Positions 33,265 to 41,996 of a stretch of DNA of 64,000 bases are shown in pieces; position 1 is the first letter of the stretch; every line of letters starts with the position of its first letter. The stretch covers positions 1-64,000 of the forward strand of contig QHUT01000070.1 of the NCBI GenBank assembly GCA_003222055.1, written 5' to 3'. A program made the translations under genes and the position numbers. Origin of the DNA: Gemmatimonadota bacterium (GTDB lineage: Bacteria > Gemmatimonadota > Gemmatimonadetes > Gemmatimonadales > GWC2-71-9). The notes beneath the pieces were generated by a model. It made no database searches and was not told the DNA's origin. It saw nothing but the letters and a program-made list of their open reading frames with translations.

Positions 33265-34146
33265 TCACAGGGTCAGTGTCATCCCTTCCTGCGCCGCCAC
33301 CACCTCGGCGGGCAGCCCCTTCACCCGTGCCTGGCGGCGGGCGGCGGCGACCAGGCCGTCGATGTCCTCATCCCCATGCTCCGGCTCGTGATGGAACAGG
33401 ACCAGACGCTGCACGCCCGCTTCGCCGGCCAGGGCGACCGCCTCTTCGAACGTCGAATGGCCCCAGCCGCGATGCTCTTCCAGCTCCTCGGGAGTGTACA
33501 TCGCGTCGTGAATCAGCAGGTCCACGCCGTGGAGAAAAGCCACGAACTCCTTCCGCCACGACGCGGGCGTGCTGTAGCGGCCCCCCGCGCCGAGCTCGTT
33601 GTCGGTGATATAGGCCATGCTCGGGCCTCCCGCCGCCGGCGTCAGCCGGTAGCCGAGCGTCGTCCCCGGATGGCGCAGGCGGATGGCCCGCACCCGGAAC
33701 GTGCCGACCGTGAATTCACCCGGCTCGACCTGCTGGACCGTGAGCTTCGCCGACAGCGCGTCGAGGGGCACCGGGAACACCGCGGGATCCATCTGCTGGC
33801 GCAGGATCGCCTCGAGCGAGGTCGTCCCCTGGCGCGAGCCCCAGATGCGCACCGCGTTCCCCGGGGCGAAGAACGGCTTGAAATGCGGCAGGCCCTGAAT
33901 GTGGTCCCAGTGCGCGTGCGAGAGCAGGATCTCCGCCTGCACGGCACCGTTCTGCCGCTCCACCAGCTCGCGCCCCAGCGCCCGGATCCCGGTGCCGGCG
34001 TCGAGGATCACCAGCTGGCCGTGACCGTCGTTCCCCCCGGTGCCCTCCACCGCGACGCAGGGCGTGTTGCCGCCATAGCGCGCGGTGTGGGCGCCAGGGG
34101 TAGGGATCGACCCCCGCGTTCCCCAGAAGGTCACCGTGTAGGCCAT
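33265..34146 (-). CDS. Metallo-beta-lactamase-fold hydrolase
   Basis: This 293-residue soluble hydrolase carries the zinc-binding HxHxDH motif as LLSHAHWDHIQGLPHF, with later ligands in HDAMYTPEELEEHRGWGHST and LFHHEPEHGDEDID. The N-terminus MAYTVTFWGTRGSIPTPGAHTARYGGNT is typical of the phosphodiesterase-like MBL group found with signalling proteins. The start is ATG 34146; the track adds four residues. It is the first gene of a minus-strand set with the CsgG-like and HD-GYP genes, which hints at nucleotide-signal metabolism, but that is inference. Confidence 0.85.
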   Translation of the reverse strand: MAYTVTFWGTRGSIPTPGAHTARYGGNTPCVAVEGTGGNDGHGQLVILDAGTGIRALGRELVERQNGAVQAEILLSHAHWDHIQGLPHFKPFFAPGNAVRIWGSRQGTTSLEAILRQQMDPAVFPVPLDALSAKLTVQQVEPGEFTVGTFRVRAIRLRHPGTTLGYRLTPAAGGPSMAYITDNELGAGGRYSTPASWRKEFVAFLHGVDLLIHDAMYTPEELEEHRGWGHSTFEEAVALAGEAGVQRLVLFHHEPEHGDEDIDGLVAAARRQARVKGLPAEVVAAQEGMTLTL

Positions 34147-34236
34147 ACGTCCCGGCACCGCCGCACCTGTGGCTAAGTTATGGAAATTGCGAGAGCTAGA
34201 GCAAGCCGTCGCCTCACCGGCGCGCCGTGACCCAAC

Positions 34237-34908
34237 TCACGACCGCCCGGCCGAGGCTTCCAGCGCGGAGCGGTCGCGAATCAGGATCTCGCGACGGCTG
34301 ATTTCGATGTAGCCCTTGTCCACCAGCTCGCGCATGGTGCGGCTCACCGTCTCGCGGGACGATCCGATCATCTGGGCGATGGTGTGGTGGGTGAGCCGGC
34401 GCGTGATGCGGTCCGAGCGGGCCTCGTCGGCGAGATCGAGCAGCAGCTGCGCCACGCGCCCGTTCACGTCGAGCAGCACCAACGAGCCCACCTTCTCGTC
34501 CACGCGCCGCAGGCGGCGCGATAGCTCGCGCAGCAACCCCATCGCGATCCCGGGCGACTGCTGCAGAATGGCCTGAAAGTCCTCGCGCCGGATCACGAGG
34601 AGGTTCGAGTCCTCCATCGCGATCACGTGCGCCGAGCGCGGCTCCTCGTCGATGAGCGACATCTCGCCGAAGAAGTCCCCTTCGCCCAGCACGGAGAGGA
34701 TGACCTCGCGTCCGTCCTCGCCGATCAGCACCACCTTCACCTGACCCGTGGCGACGACGTAGAGGGCGTCACCTGGGTCGTCCTCGAACAGGATCACGGA
34801 ATTGCGGGGATAGCTCCGCTCGCGGGTGATCTCGGCTACCCGGTCGAGCTCCGCGGTTGCTAGCTGGCTGAACAGCGGCACCTTCTGGAGGATGGCCGTT
34901 ACCGACAC
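34237..34908 (-). CDS. Crp/Fnr-family transcriptional regulator
   Basis: This 223-residue regulator has an N-terminal cyclic-nucleotide-binding fold (GQVKVVLIGEDGREVILSVLGEGDFFGEMSLID) and a C-terminal winged helix (LTHHTIAQMIGSSRETVSRTMRELVDKGYIEI). The RSAHVIAMED segment has the Arg-Ser pair close to the position that contacts cAMP in Crp, so nucleotide sensing is possible. No Fnr-type cysteines are present. GTG 34908 is the start. A strong promoter (TTGACA-17-TAAGCT) lies upstream with a leader of about 36 nt. Confidence 0.92.
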   Translation of the reverse strand: MSVTAILQKVPLFSQLATAELDRVAEITRERSYPRNSVILFEDDPGDALYVVATGQVKVVLIGEDGREVILSVLGEGDFFGEMSLIDEEPRSAHVIAMEDSNLLVIRREDFQAILQQSPGIAMGLLRELSRRLRRVDEKVGSLVLLDVNGRVAQLLLDLADEARSDRITRRLTHHTIAQMIGSSRETVSRTMRELVDKGYIEISRREILIRDRSALEASAGRS

Positions 34909-34950
34909 GATAGGCTTCCCTTTACGCGTGGTGGGGTGGATGGTCGCGCA

Positions 34951-34979
34951 AGCTTACGTCCAAGCCTAGCCGCTGTCAA
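34951..34979 (-). promoter_or_regulatory. crp/fnr-type gene promoter
   Basis: On the minus strand TTGACA (34979-34974), a 17-nt spacer, then TAAGCT (34956-34951). It is divergent from the rpmE promoter. Confidence 0.65.
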
Positions 34980-34999
34980 TTCGGCGCGTCGCTCGACGC

Positions 35000-35029
35000 T
35001 TGCCCCCAACTTACGACGCCAGTTATATT
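35000..35029 (+). promoter_or_regulatory. rpmE operon promoter
   Basis: TTGCCC (35000-35005), an 18-nt spacer, then TATATT (35024-35029). The expected transcript start near 35036 leaves a leader of about 38 nt before rpmE. Confidence 0.6.
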
Positions 35030-35073
35030 TCCACACTTCGTGCCGTTCGACTTCCAGTCAAGGATCGTGTGCT

Positions 35074-35286
35074 GTGAAACCCGGAATTCACCCTGCCTAC
35101 CACCGCGCGACTGTGCAGTGCGCGTGCGGCAACAGCTTCGTGACGCGCTCCACGGTCCCCGTGATTCACGTCGAGGTCTGCGCCAAATGCCACCCGTACT
35201 TCACCGGCAAGCAGAAGCTGATGGACACGGCCGGACGGGTGGAGCGCTTCCGCCAGAAATACGGGACGGAGAAGGCCGCAGGGTAA
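35074..35286 (+). CDS. rpmE: 50S ribosomal protein L31
   Basis: This 70-residue protein of the zinc-binding L31 type starts MKPGIHPAYHRATVQCACGNSF from GTG 35074. The cysteines are QCACGNS and EVCAKCHPYFTGKQK. The length and the terminal RVERFRQKYG are canonical. The track's start at 34936 extends far upstream through the promoter and is wrong. It is followed after three bases by prfA, the conserved rpmE-prfA-prmC arrangement. Confidence 0.95.
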   Translation: MKPGIHPAYHRATVQCACGNSFVTRSTVPVIHVEVCAKCHPYFTGKQKLMDTAGRVERFRQKYGTEKAAG

Positions 35287-35289
35287 CGC

Positions 35290-36348
35290 GTGGAGGCCCG
35301 ACTCCGCCAGGCGCTCGCACGGGCGGAGCAGGTCGCCCGAGAACTGGCCGACCCCGAGACCGCGCGGAATCCGGCCAAGCTGAGGCAGCTGGGCCGCGAG
35401 CACGCCCGTCTCGACCAGATCCGTCAGATGCACGACCGCGTGGACCGGCTGGGGCAAGAGCTGGCGCAGGCGCGCGAGGTGCTGCAGGACCGCGACCCCG
35501 AGCTGTCGCAGCTCGCGCGGGCGGACATCGAGCGCCTACGCCCCGAGATCGCGCGGCTCGAGACCCAGCTCGCCGAGTTACTCACCCCCCGTGACCCGAT
35601 GGACGATCGCGACGCGATCGTGGAGATCCGGGCCGGCACCGGGGGGGACGAAGCCGCGCTGTTCGCGGCGGAGCTCTTCCGGATGTACACCCGGTTCGCC
35701 GAGCGGCGGGGATGGAAGGTCGAAGTCCTCTCGCTTTCCGAGGGCAACCTCGGGGGCCTCAAGGAAGCGATCTTCACGGCGCGCGGGTCCGGGGCCTACG
35801 GCAGGCTGCGCTACGAGTCCGGCGTACACCGAGTGCAGCGCATCCCCGAGACGGAGGCCCAGGGGCGGCGCCACACGTCCGCTGCCACCGTGGCTGTGCT
35901 CCCCGAGGCGGAGGAGGTCGACGTCAAGATCGAAGAAAAGGATCTCCGGATCGACGTGTTCCGCTCCCAGGGCCCGGGCGGGCAGAGTGTCAACACGACC
36001 GACAGCGCCGTGCGCATCACTCACCTGCCCACGAATCTCGTGGTCCAGTGCCAGGATCAAAAGAGCCAGCTGCAGAACAAGATCAAGGCGCTCGAGGTGC
36101 TGCGCTCCCGCCTGCTCGACAAGATGCTGGCCGAGCAAGAGGCTGCCCGCGCCCGCGAGCGCCGCGCCCAGGTGGGCACCGGCGACCGATCGCAGAAGAT
36201 CCGCACGTACAACTTCCCGCAGAACCGAGTCACCGACCATCGCATCCACTACACGGTTCACAACCTCTCCGAGGTGCTGGACGGGAGCCTCGACGATCTG
36301 ATCAACGCGCTGCGGCTCGCCGGTGAGAAGGAACGCCTCAGTGCCTGA
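35290..36348 (+). CDS. prfA: Peptide chain release factor 1
   Basis: RF1 terminates translation at UAA and UAG. The 352 residues show the codon-recognition tripeptide as PET in [15 protein letters not shown] (PxT type) and the catalytic GGQ in [18 protein letters not shown], the Gln of which is methylated by PrmC, encoded next. The C-terminus ENRVTDHRI-like motif is [17 protein letters not shown]. The start is GTG 35290, three bases after rpmE. Confidence 0.97.
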   Translation: MEARLRQALARAEQVARELADPETARNPAKLRQLGREHARLDQIRQMHDRVDRLGQELAQAREVLQDRDPELSQLARADIERLRPEIARLETQLAELLTPRDPMDDRDAIVEIRAGTGGDEAALFAAELFRMYTRFAERRGWKVEVLSLSEGNLGGLKEAIFTARGSGAYGRLRYESGVHRVQRIPETEAQGRRHTSAATVAVLPEAEEVDVKIEEKDLRIDVFRSQGPGGQSVNTTDSAVRITHLPTNLVVQCQDQKSQLQNKIKALEVLRSRLLDKMLAEQEAARARERRAQVGTGDRSQKIRTYNFPQNRVTDHRIHYTVHNLSEVLDGSLDDLINALRLAGEKERLSA

Positions 36349-37249
36349 GCGCGCCGCGCACCCAACCCATCTGGGGTCGATCGGCGACGCGCTGCAGGAC
36401 GCCGCGGACCGCCTCGCCGCCTCGGGTCTGCCCGGCTCGCGTCGCGAAGCGACCATGCTGTGGGCGGCCGTGGCCGGTGCGGGGATCAAGCCCGGCGACG
36501 TGTGGCTACAACGCGACCAGGAGCCCGCGGCCGGGCTTGCGGAGCGGTTCTATCATGCGGTGGAGCGGCGGGCGAGCGGTGTCCCCTTCGCTTACGCTGT
36601 CGGCCGCACGGGTTTCCGCACGCTCGACCTGAAGCTCGACGCGCGGGCACTGATCCCCCGGCCGGAAACCGAGGGACTGGTCGATCTGGTGCTGCGGGAA
36701 GTCGGGAAAGGGGAAACGGGAAAGGTGAAAGGCGGCGTGGCAGCGGATATTGGGACGGGGTGCGGCTGCATCGCCCTCTCACTCGCCGTCGAGGGTCATT
36801 TCGACCGAGTCATCGCAGTCGAGCGCTCTGCGCAGGCGGCCGCCCTGGCGCGCGAGAACGTCGCGCTCGTGCAGCCGCCCGTACCGTTCGAGGTGCGCGA
36901 GGGGGACCTGCTCGCTCCCCTCGCGGGTGAGCGGTGTCGTGCCATCGTCTCCAACCCGCCGTACCTGACCGAGGCGGAGCACGTGGGGCTCGACTCGACC
37001 GTACGGCTGTTCGAGCCCCGCGACGCGCTCGTGAGTGGCGCGGACGGGCTCGCCGCCACGCGCGCCCTGCTCGCCGGGGCGCGCGAGGTGCTCGAGCCGG
37101 GCGGGCTGCTCGCCCTGGAGGTGGACGAGCGGCGCGCACGGCGCGTCGCTCGGCTCGCGCGGGAGCTGGCCTGGTCGCGCGTAAGGGTGTACGACGACGT
37201 ATTCGGTCGGCCGCGGTACGTGCTGGCCATCCTCGAGGAGGGCGCGTGA
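36341..37249 (+). CDS. prmC: Release factor glutamine methyltransferase
   Basis: PrmC methylates the GGQ glutamine of release factors using SAM. The 302-residue protein has a helical N-terminal domain ([21 protein letters not shown]), the [11 protein letters not shown] segment, SAM-binding motif [15 protein letters not shown] and the catalytic NPPY in [14 protein letters not shown] 36341 overlaps the prfA end by eight bases. A heptad element at 36703-36732 encodes the [10 protein letters not shown] stretch just before the SAM-binding strand, a variable loop in the family. Confidence 0.95.
   Translation: MPERAAHPTHLGSIGDALQDAADRLAASGLPGSRREATMLWAAVAGAGIKPGDVWLQRDQEPAAGLAERFYHAVERRASGVPFAYAVGRTGFRTLDLKLDARALIPRPETEGLVDLVLREVGKGETGKVKGGVAADIGTGCGCIALSLAVEGHFDRVIAVERSAQAAALARENVALVQPPVPFEVREGDLLAPLAGERCRAIVSNPPYLTEAEHVGLDSTVRLFEPRDALVSGADGLAATRALLAGAREVLEPGGLLALEVDERRARRVARLARELAWSRVRVYDDVFGRPRYVLAILEEGA
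36703..36732 (+). repeat. Heptad element, single arm, inside prmC
   Basis: The units are CGGGAAA, GGGGAAA, CGGGAAA and GGTGAAA, then GG. It encodes a Lys/Gly loop. Confidence 0.7.
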
Positions 37250-37599
37250 TCGACGAGAAGGCGCAGGAACTGGGGCGGTTGTTGGGCCAGAGCGACGAGT
37301 ACAAGACGCTGCTCCGGGCCAGCGACCGGATGAAAGAGGACGCGATCTGCAAACAGCTCCTCGCCGACGTCGAGCGCATCGCCCAGGAGATCGAGCGGGC
37401 GACCCAGGAGGGCCGCGAGCCCGCCAAGGAGCAGGTGGAGCGCTACGATCGCGCGCTCCAGAGCGTCCAGGCGAATGCGGTGTATCAGCAGGTCGTGGCC
37501 GCGCAGGCCAACTTCGAAAAGATGATGGCCAAGGTCAATGCGCGCATCTACGACGGCATGAAGCAGGGGGCAGCGAGCCCCATCATCACGCTGGGTTAG
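37246..37599 (+). CDS. YlbF/YmcA-family protein
   Basis: This is a 117-residue, almost all-helical protein (DEKAQELGRLLGQSDEYKTLLRASDRMKED and QANAVYQQVVAAQANFEKMM) of the YlbF/YmcA group. In Bacillus these proteins form a complex with YaaT that affects RNase Y and development. No YmcA/YaaT partner is visible here. GTG 37246 overlaps the prmC TGA, and tmk follows ten bases later. Confidence 0.85.
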   Translation: MIDEKAQELGRLLGQSDEYKTLLRASDRMKEDAICKQLLADVERIAQEIERATQEGREPAKEQVERYDRALQSVQANAVYQQVVAAQANFEKMMAKVNARIYDGMKQGAASPIITLG

Positions 37600-37609
37600 G
37601 GACCAGGGA

Positions 37610-38254
37610 ATGGGGGCCGAGGGCTCGGGGGTGTTCGTCGTGGTCGAAGGCCCCGAGGGCGCGGGCAAGTCCACCCTGGTGCGCAGTCTCGCAACGCGCT
37701 TACTCGCCGAGGGCCATGACGTGGTGACGGTGCGCGAGCCCGGCGGGACGCCCGTGGCGGAAGCGGCGCGCAAGGTCGTGCTCAAGTTTCCGCACGACAT
37801 GACGCCCGCGGCGGAACTGTTCCTGTTTCTCACGGCACGCACCGATCTGGTGCAGCGTGTCATCCGACCGGCGCTGGAGGCGGGAGACGTCGTGATCGCG
37901 GACCGTTATAACCTGTCGACCATGGCCTACCAAGTGGCCGGAGGCGGGTTACCGTTCGACGAGGTGGAGCAGGCGATCCGCCTCGCGACCGGAGGCCTGG
38001 TGCCCGACGTCACGCTGGTGCTCGACATCCCGGTGGAGGTGGGGCGGGAGCGGCAGCGGGCGGCGCGCAAAGTGCAGGACAGATTCGAGCGGCAGGACGA
38101 TGCGTTTCACCGGAGGGTGCTCGAGGCGTACCGTCGTGCCCAGGGTCCCGGCGTCGTCCATGTCGACGCGACGCAGTCGAAAAAGGCCGTGCTCGACGCC
38201 GCCTGGAGGGAAGTGCTGGCGGCGACGGCCCTTCCAACACGAGGCTCGTCATGA
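37610..38254 (+). CDS. tmk: Thymidylate kinase
   Basis: Tmk phosphorylates dTMP to dTDP in the cytosol. The 214 residues include the P-loop VVEGPEGAGKSTL, the DRx motif in VVIADRYNLSTMAYQ and the TREPGGTPVAEAAR segment (VREPGGTPVAEA). The LID region DRFERQDDAFHRRVLEAYR is of the common bacterial type. ATG 37610 follows AGGGA. The stop overlaps the next ATG. Confidence 0.94.
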   Translation: MGAEGSGVFVVVEGPEGAGKSTLVRSLATRLLAEGHDVVTVREPGGTPVAEAARKVVLKFPHDMTPAAELFLFLTARTDLVQRVIRPALEAGDVVIADRYNLSTMAYQVAGGGLPFDEVEQAIRLATGGLVPDVTLVLDIPVEVGRERQRAARKVQDRFERQDDAFHRRVLEAYRRAQGPGVVHVDATQSKKAVLDAAWREVLAATALPTRGSS

Positions 38255-39870
38255 AGGTGCGCAAAATAGTGATCGTCACGGTGGTGGCCGGTCTGGCACT
38301 CGCCACGGGTGGGTGGTGGCTGCAGCACGAAGCGGCGCCCGCCGGCTCGGTGTACCAGCAGGCGCGCCTGTTCGAGGACGTGCTCGCGCACGTAGCCGAC
38401 TACTACGTCGATTCGATCGACGAGCGGCGGCTCTACCAGCTGGCCATCGACGGCATGCTCGACCAGCTGCACGACCCCTATTCCGTGTTCCTGAAGCGGG
38501 ACGATTTCAAGGCCCTGAACGAAGCGACCACCGGCAACTACGGCGGCCTCGGGATTCAGATCGAGGTCCGCGACGGCTGGATCACCGTCGTGGCACCCCT
38601 GCCGGACACGCCCGCCGAGCGCGCCGGGATCCAGACGGGCGATCAGATCGTCGGGCTGGACGGGCGCTCGACCGAGGGCTGGAAACAGGACCAGGCGGTG
38701 AAGGAGCTGCGCGGGGAAGCGGGGTCGCCGGTCGAGCTCAAGGTGCACCGGGTGGGGATCGAGCAGCCGATCACGTTCAAGGTCACCCGTGCGCAGATCC
38801 ACGTGCGCTCGGTGCAGGTCGCGATGATGCTCGACGACAAGGTCGGCTACGTGCAGCTCGCGCCCGTGAGCGAGACGTCGGCCGCTGAGCTCACCGATGC
38901 GGTGACCGGACTGCTGCAGAAGGGCATGAAGTCCATGATCCTCGACCTGCGCGGCAATCCGGGCGGACTGCTGGACCAGGGGGTCGCGGTGAGCGAGCTG
39001 TTCCTCGACCCGGGCGAGGAAGTCGTCGCCACGCGCGGCCGGGCGCCCAATACCACGCGGACCTACCGCGACGCCAAGCCGCAGCCCTGGCCCAACCTCC
39101 CAGTGGTCGTGCTGGCGAACGGCGGCACGGCCAGCGCCGCGGAGATCATCACGGGGGCGCTGCAGGATCACGACCGGGCCGTGGTCGTCGGAACGCCGAC
39201 GTTCGGCAAGGGGCTCGTGCAGTCGCTCTATCCGCTCACGCCGGAGACGGCCCTCAAGCTGACGACCGCGCGCTGGTACACGCCCAGCGGACGGACAATC
39301 CAGCGCAAGAGCAAGAACGAGGACGACCAGCTGGCCCAGGCCGAAGCAGCGGAGCTTGGGCGCGACAGCACGAAGGTCGACTCGTCGCTGGTGTTCCACA
39401 CCGACCACGGCCGCACGGTGCTGGGCGGCGGCGGCATTCGGCCGGACCTATTCATCAAGCCCGATACGTTCACCACGGTCGAGCGGGCCTTCCTAAAGGC
39501 GTTGGGGAGCAAGATCCCCACGTACCAGGACGTGCGGGCGACCTACGCGCTCGAGGTCAAGGGCTCCGGACGCGTGAAGACGCCGACGTTCAGCGTCACG
39601 CCCGACATGGTGGACGAGGTGCTGCGGCGGCTGCGCGCCCGCGGCGCCGCGGTGCCGGACAGCGTGGTGGCGGGCGCGCGGACGCTGATCGCGGACGATC
39701 TGGGGCGCGAGATCACGCGCTACGTGTTCGGCCGACCGGCGGAGGTGCGGCGCCAGATGGGCGAAGACCGCCAGGTGCAGGCGGCGCTGGCGCTGGCGCG
39801 CCGCGCCAAGTCGCCCCAGGACCTCCTGTCGCTCGCCGCCGCCCAGACGCCGGCCACCCCGCGCAACTGA
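38251..39870 (+). CDS. S41-family C-terminal processing protease
   Basis: This 539-residue periplasmic serine protease of the CtpA/Prc family has an N-terminal signal anchor (VRKIVIVTVVAGLALATGGWW), a PDZ domain (GGLGIQIEVRDGWITVVAPLPDTPAERAGIQTGDQIVGLDG) and the protease core. That core carries the catalytic Ser in NGGTASAAEIITGAL and Lys in GTPTFGKGLVQ, with DLRGNPGGLLDQ before them. A C-terminal helical domain of about 140 residues follows. It probably processes envelope or peptidoglycan-linked proteins. ATG 38251 overlaps the tmk stop. Confidence 0.94.
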   Translation: MKVRKIVIVTVVAGLALATGGWWLQHEAAPAGSVYQQARLFEDVLAHVADYYVDSIDERRLYQLAIDGMLDQLHDPYSVFLKRDDFKALNEATTGNYGGLGIQIEVRDGWITVVAPLPDTPAERAGIQTGDQIVGLDGRSTEGWKQDQAVKELRGEAGSPVELKVHRVGIEQPITFKVTRAQIHVRSVQVAMMLDDKVGYVQLAPVSETSAAELTDAVTGLLQKGMKSMILDLRGNPGGLLDQGVAVSELFLDPGEEVVATRGRAPNTTRTYRDAKPQPWPNLPVVVLANGGTASAAEIITGALQDHDRAVVVGTPTFGKGLVQSLYPLTPETALKLTTARWYTPSGRTIQRKSKNEDDQLAQAEAAELGRDSTKVDSSLVFHTDHGRTVLGGGGIRPDLFIKPDTFTTVERAFLKALGSKIPTYQDVRATYALEVKGSGRVKTPTFSVTPDMVDEVLRRLRARGAAVPDSVVAGARTLIADDLGREITRYVFGRPAEVRRQMGEDRQVQAALALARRAKSPQDLLSLAAAQTPATPRN

Positions 39871-40745
39871 ACCGCTCGGTCGGCATCATCGGGCCCGGCC
39901 GGGCGGGGGTGGGGCTGGGGCTCGCGCTGGTCGGGGCCGGATACGCGGTCGAGCTGCACGGCCGCAGCAAGAAATCCGTGCCGCGGCCGCTCACGCTCAC
40001 CGTGGGTCCCGGCGACCAGCCTCCTCCCTGGATCGCTCAGCCGGCCGTCGTCATCCTCGCCGTGCGCGACGACGCGATTCGCCCTCTGGCGGGCGCACTC
40101 GCCGACGCCGGTGCGGTCGAGGGGCGGCAGGTCGTGCTGCACCTCTCCGGCGTGCACGGCCAGGAGGCGCTTGGGCCCCTGGTCGGATCGCGCGCCGCGC
40201 TCGGCTCGCTGCACCCACTCCAGACCATTTCCGAGCCCGAGCGCGCCGCCGAGCGCCTGAAAGGCGCCTGGGCCGCGGTGGAAGGCATGCCGCGCGCCGT
40301 GGAAGTGGCGGAGCGCCTGGCCCAGGATCTCGGGCTGCGCCCATTCCGCATTCCATCCCAGGCGAAGCCGATGTACCACGCGGGCGCCGTGTTCGCCTCG
40401 AACTACTTCGTGGTGGTGGAAGCGGTCGCGCAGCGGCTGCTGCGGCACGCGGGGCTCTCCGACGCCGAGGCCTGGCAGGCCTTGCGGCCGTTAGTGGAGG
40501 GTACGCTCGAGAATCTCGGGCAACTGGGGCCGCTGGCCGCGCTCACGGGCCCGGTGGCACGGGGAGACGAAGCCACGATCCGTCGCCACGTCGAGGCGCT
40601 CACCCGGGACGACGCGGCATTGTACCGAGTCCTGGGGCGGGCCGCGCTCGAGCTGGCACAGAAGCGGGGGATGGACCAGGCCACGGCGACGCGGATCGCC
40701 GCGGCGCTGGCCACGGATCTGCCGCCGGTGATCCGTAAGGCGTAG
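39867..40745 (+). CDS. DUF2520 Rossmann-fold protein, apparent CTG start
   Basis: This 292-residue predicted NAD(P)-binding protein has a Rossmann fingerprint VGIIGPGRAGVGLGLALVGAG at the extreme N-terminus. The DUF2520 C-terminal helical domain carries SLHPLQTI and the conserved YHAGAVFASNYFVVVEAVAQRLL. The track starts at GTG 39909, which would delete the glycine motif, and it found no ATG, GTG or TTG further upstream in frame. The codon overlapping the previous TGA is CTG (39867, CTGA), which I take as the start. The family resembles ketopantoate-reductase relatives; the substrate is unknown. Confidence 0.85.
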   Translation: MNRSVGIIGPGRAGVGLGLALVGAGYAVELHGRSKKSVPRPLTLTVGPGDQPPPWIAQPAVVILAVRDDAIRPLAGALADAGAVEGRQVVLHLSGVHGQEALGPLVGSRAALGSLHPLQTISEPERAAERLKGAWAAVEGMPRAVEVAERLAQDLGLRPFRIPSQAKPMYHAGAVFASNYFVVVEAVAQRLLRHAGLSDAEAWQALRPLVEGTLENLGQLGPLAALTGPVARGDEATIRRHVEALTRDDAALYRVLGRAALELAQKRGMDQATATRIAAALATDLPPVIRKA

Positions 40746-40778
40746 CGTACCAACAAACATCATTAAATATAATCAAAG

Positions 40779-40807
40779 TTGACATAACAGTAGTAAGTGA
40801 GTAGCTT
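40779..40807 (+). promoter_or_regulatory. Promoter for the membrane-protein/HTH pair
   Basis: TTGACA (40779-40784), a 17-nt spacer, then TAGCTT (40802-40807), set in an unusually AT-rich 60-bp stretch. Confidence 0.65.
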
Positions 40808-40833
40808 GGGCCTCACACTCCAGGGGCCCGTCC

Positions 40834-41646
40834 ATGGCCACCGACCCGCCGATCACGAGCTACTCCGAGTTCCTGAAAGCGCTGCTCAGCGACCGGGAAC
40901 GCTTCTTCGAGGAGGTCGTCGAGGGCGTCGCGCTTCGCAGCAAGCTTCGATATGCCGTCGTCACGATCATCGCACTTTCCGGGTTCTTCGGACTCGTCGC
41001 CGGCGCCTATTCGGGGCCCGCGCAGGCGGTGTCTGCCGGAGTCAAATTGCCTTTTCTGTTCTTCGCGACGTTCACCGTTTGCTTTCCGGCCTTTTTCGTG
41101 GTGCAGGTCCTGGTCGGCTCCCGATTGCGCCTGCTGCAGGTGGTTGTCCTGGTGTTCGGTGCGCTGGCGCTTACGTCCGTGCTGCTCGCGGCGTTCGTGC
41201 CGGTCACGGCGTTCTTTCTCATCAGCGGCGCGAACTACTACTTCCAGCACCTTCTGAACATCGCGATCGCGGGCGTGGCGGGAGTGTTCGGCATGTACGC
41301 CCTGCACGAGGGGCTGGGCGTGGTCTGCGAGAAGCGCGGCGTTTATCCGCGCAAGGCGCTCACCATCATGCGCGCGTGGGCGCTGTTGTTCGCATTCGTC
41401 GGCATCCAGCTGGCGTGGAGTCTTCGCCCATTCCTGGGTGACCGCAATGAGCCGTTCCAGGTGTTCGGCACGTACCAGGGCAACTTCTACGCGGCGATCA
41501 TCTACGCGGTGAACAAGCTGATGTCCGGCGACGAGAAGGCCGCTCCCTCGCCGGGCAAGCGGGACACGGTCCCTCGATTTCGCGGCCTGAGCATTCCCCC
41601 GTTCGACACGGCGGCCGATTCGGCACATCGACCGAGGCGGCCATGA
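40834..41646 (+). CDS. Polytopic membrane protein, Yip1-like
   Basis: This is a 270-residue protein with about five to six membrane helices (VVTIIALSGFFGLVAGAY, LPFLFFATFTVCFPAFFVVQ, VVLVFGALALTSVLLAAFV, IAIAGVAGVFGMYALHEG, ALLFAFVGIQLAWSL). The N-terminal amphipathic segment SYSEFLKALLSDRERFFEEV and the helix distribution resemble bacterial Yip1/YIF1-like proteins of unknown function. The cytosolic tail is basic and Pro-rich. It has its own promoter, and its TGA overlaps the ATG of the next gene. Confidence 0.75.
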   Translation: MATDPPITSYSEFLKALLSDRERFFEEVVEGVALRSKLRYAVVTIIALSGFFGLVAGAYSGPAQAVSAGVKLPFLFFATFTVCFPAFFVVQVLVGSRLRLLQVVVLVFGALALTSVLLAAFVPVTAFFLISGANYYFQHLLNIAIAGVAGVFGMYALHEGLGVVCEKRGVYPRKALTIMRAWALLFAFVGIQLAWSLRPFLGDRNEPFQVFGTYQGNFYAAIIYAVNKLMSGDEKAAPSPGKRDTVPRFRGLSIPPFDTAADSAHRPRRP

Positions 41647-41873
41647 CACCTCATGAGAGAGGGGCTCGTGGACCGTCCCTCGACAACGAGATTCTCACGA
41701 TCGAGGAGGTCGCCGCCTATTTGCGGCTCACGCCACAGACCATCTACAAGTGGGCCCAGGAGAAACGGATTCCGGCGGCGAAACTGGGAAAGGAGTGGCG
41801 CTTTCGGAAGAGCATCGTCGACCGGTGGTTGGATGACCAGATCCTGCGGAATGAATCCGCGTCCGGCCGGTGA
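41643..41873 (+). CDS. Excisionase-family / MerR-like HTH protein
   Basis: This 76-residue DNA-binding protein carries the HTH_17 signature EILTIEEVAAYLRLTPQTIYKWAQEKRIPAAKLGKEWRFRKS (in two parts), followed by VDRWLDDQI. Such single-domain proteins are common as phage excisionases or as chromosomal regulators. No integrase or phage gene is nearby, so a local regulator of the coupled membrane protein gene is more likely. Confidence 0.88.
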   Translation: MTPHERGARGPSLDNEILTIEEVAAYLRLTPQTIYKWAQEKRIPAAKLGKEWRFRKSIVDRWLDDQILRNESASGR

Positions 41874-41920
41874 GGCCGTTCTTCAGGAGCACCGTTCCGG
41901 TCGTCGTCCGCGGCTCTAGG

Positions 41921-41959
41921 AACGCAGATCCTGCGCGCCTGCGGCGCTCAGGATGACAG
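41921..41959 (+). repeat. Interspersed repeat, family 2, copy c
   Basis: aacgcagatcctgcgcgcct followed by gcggcgctcaggatgacag. It matches 7593-7631 with a few changes and lies between convergent genes. Confidence 0.75.
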
Positions 41960-41996
41960 GCCCGCCCCTTCGCGGGAAGAAAAAGGAGGGACGACT

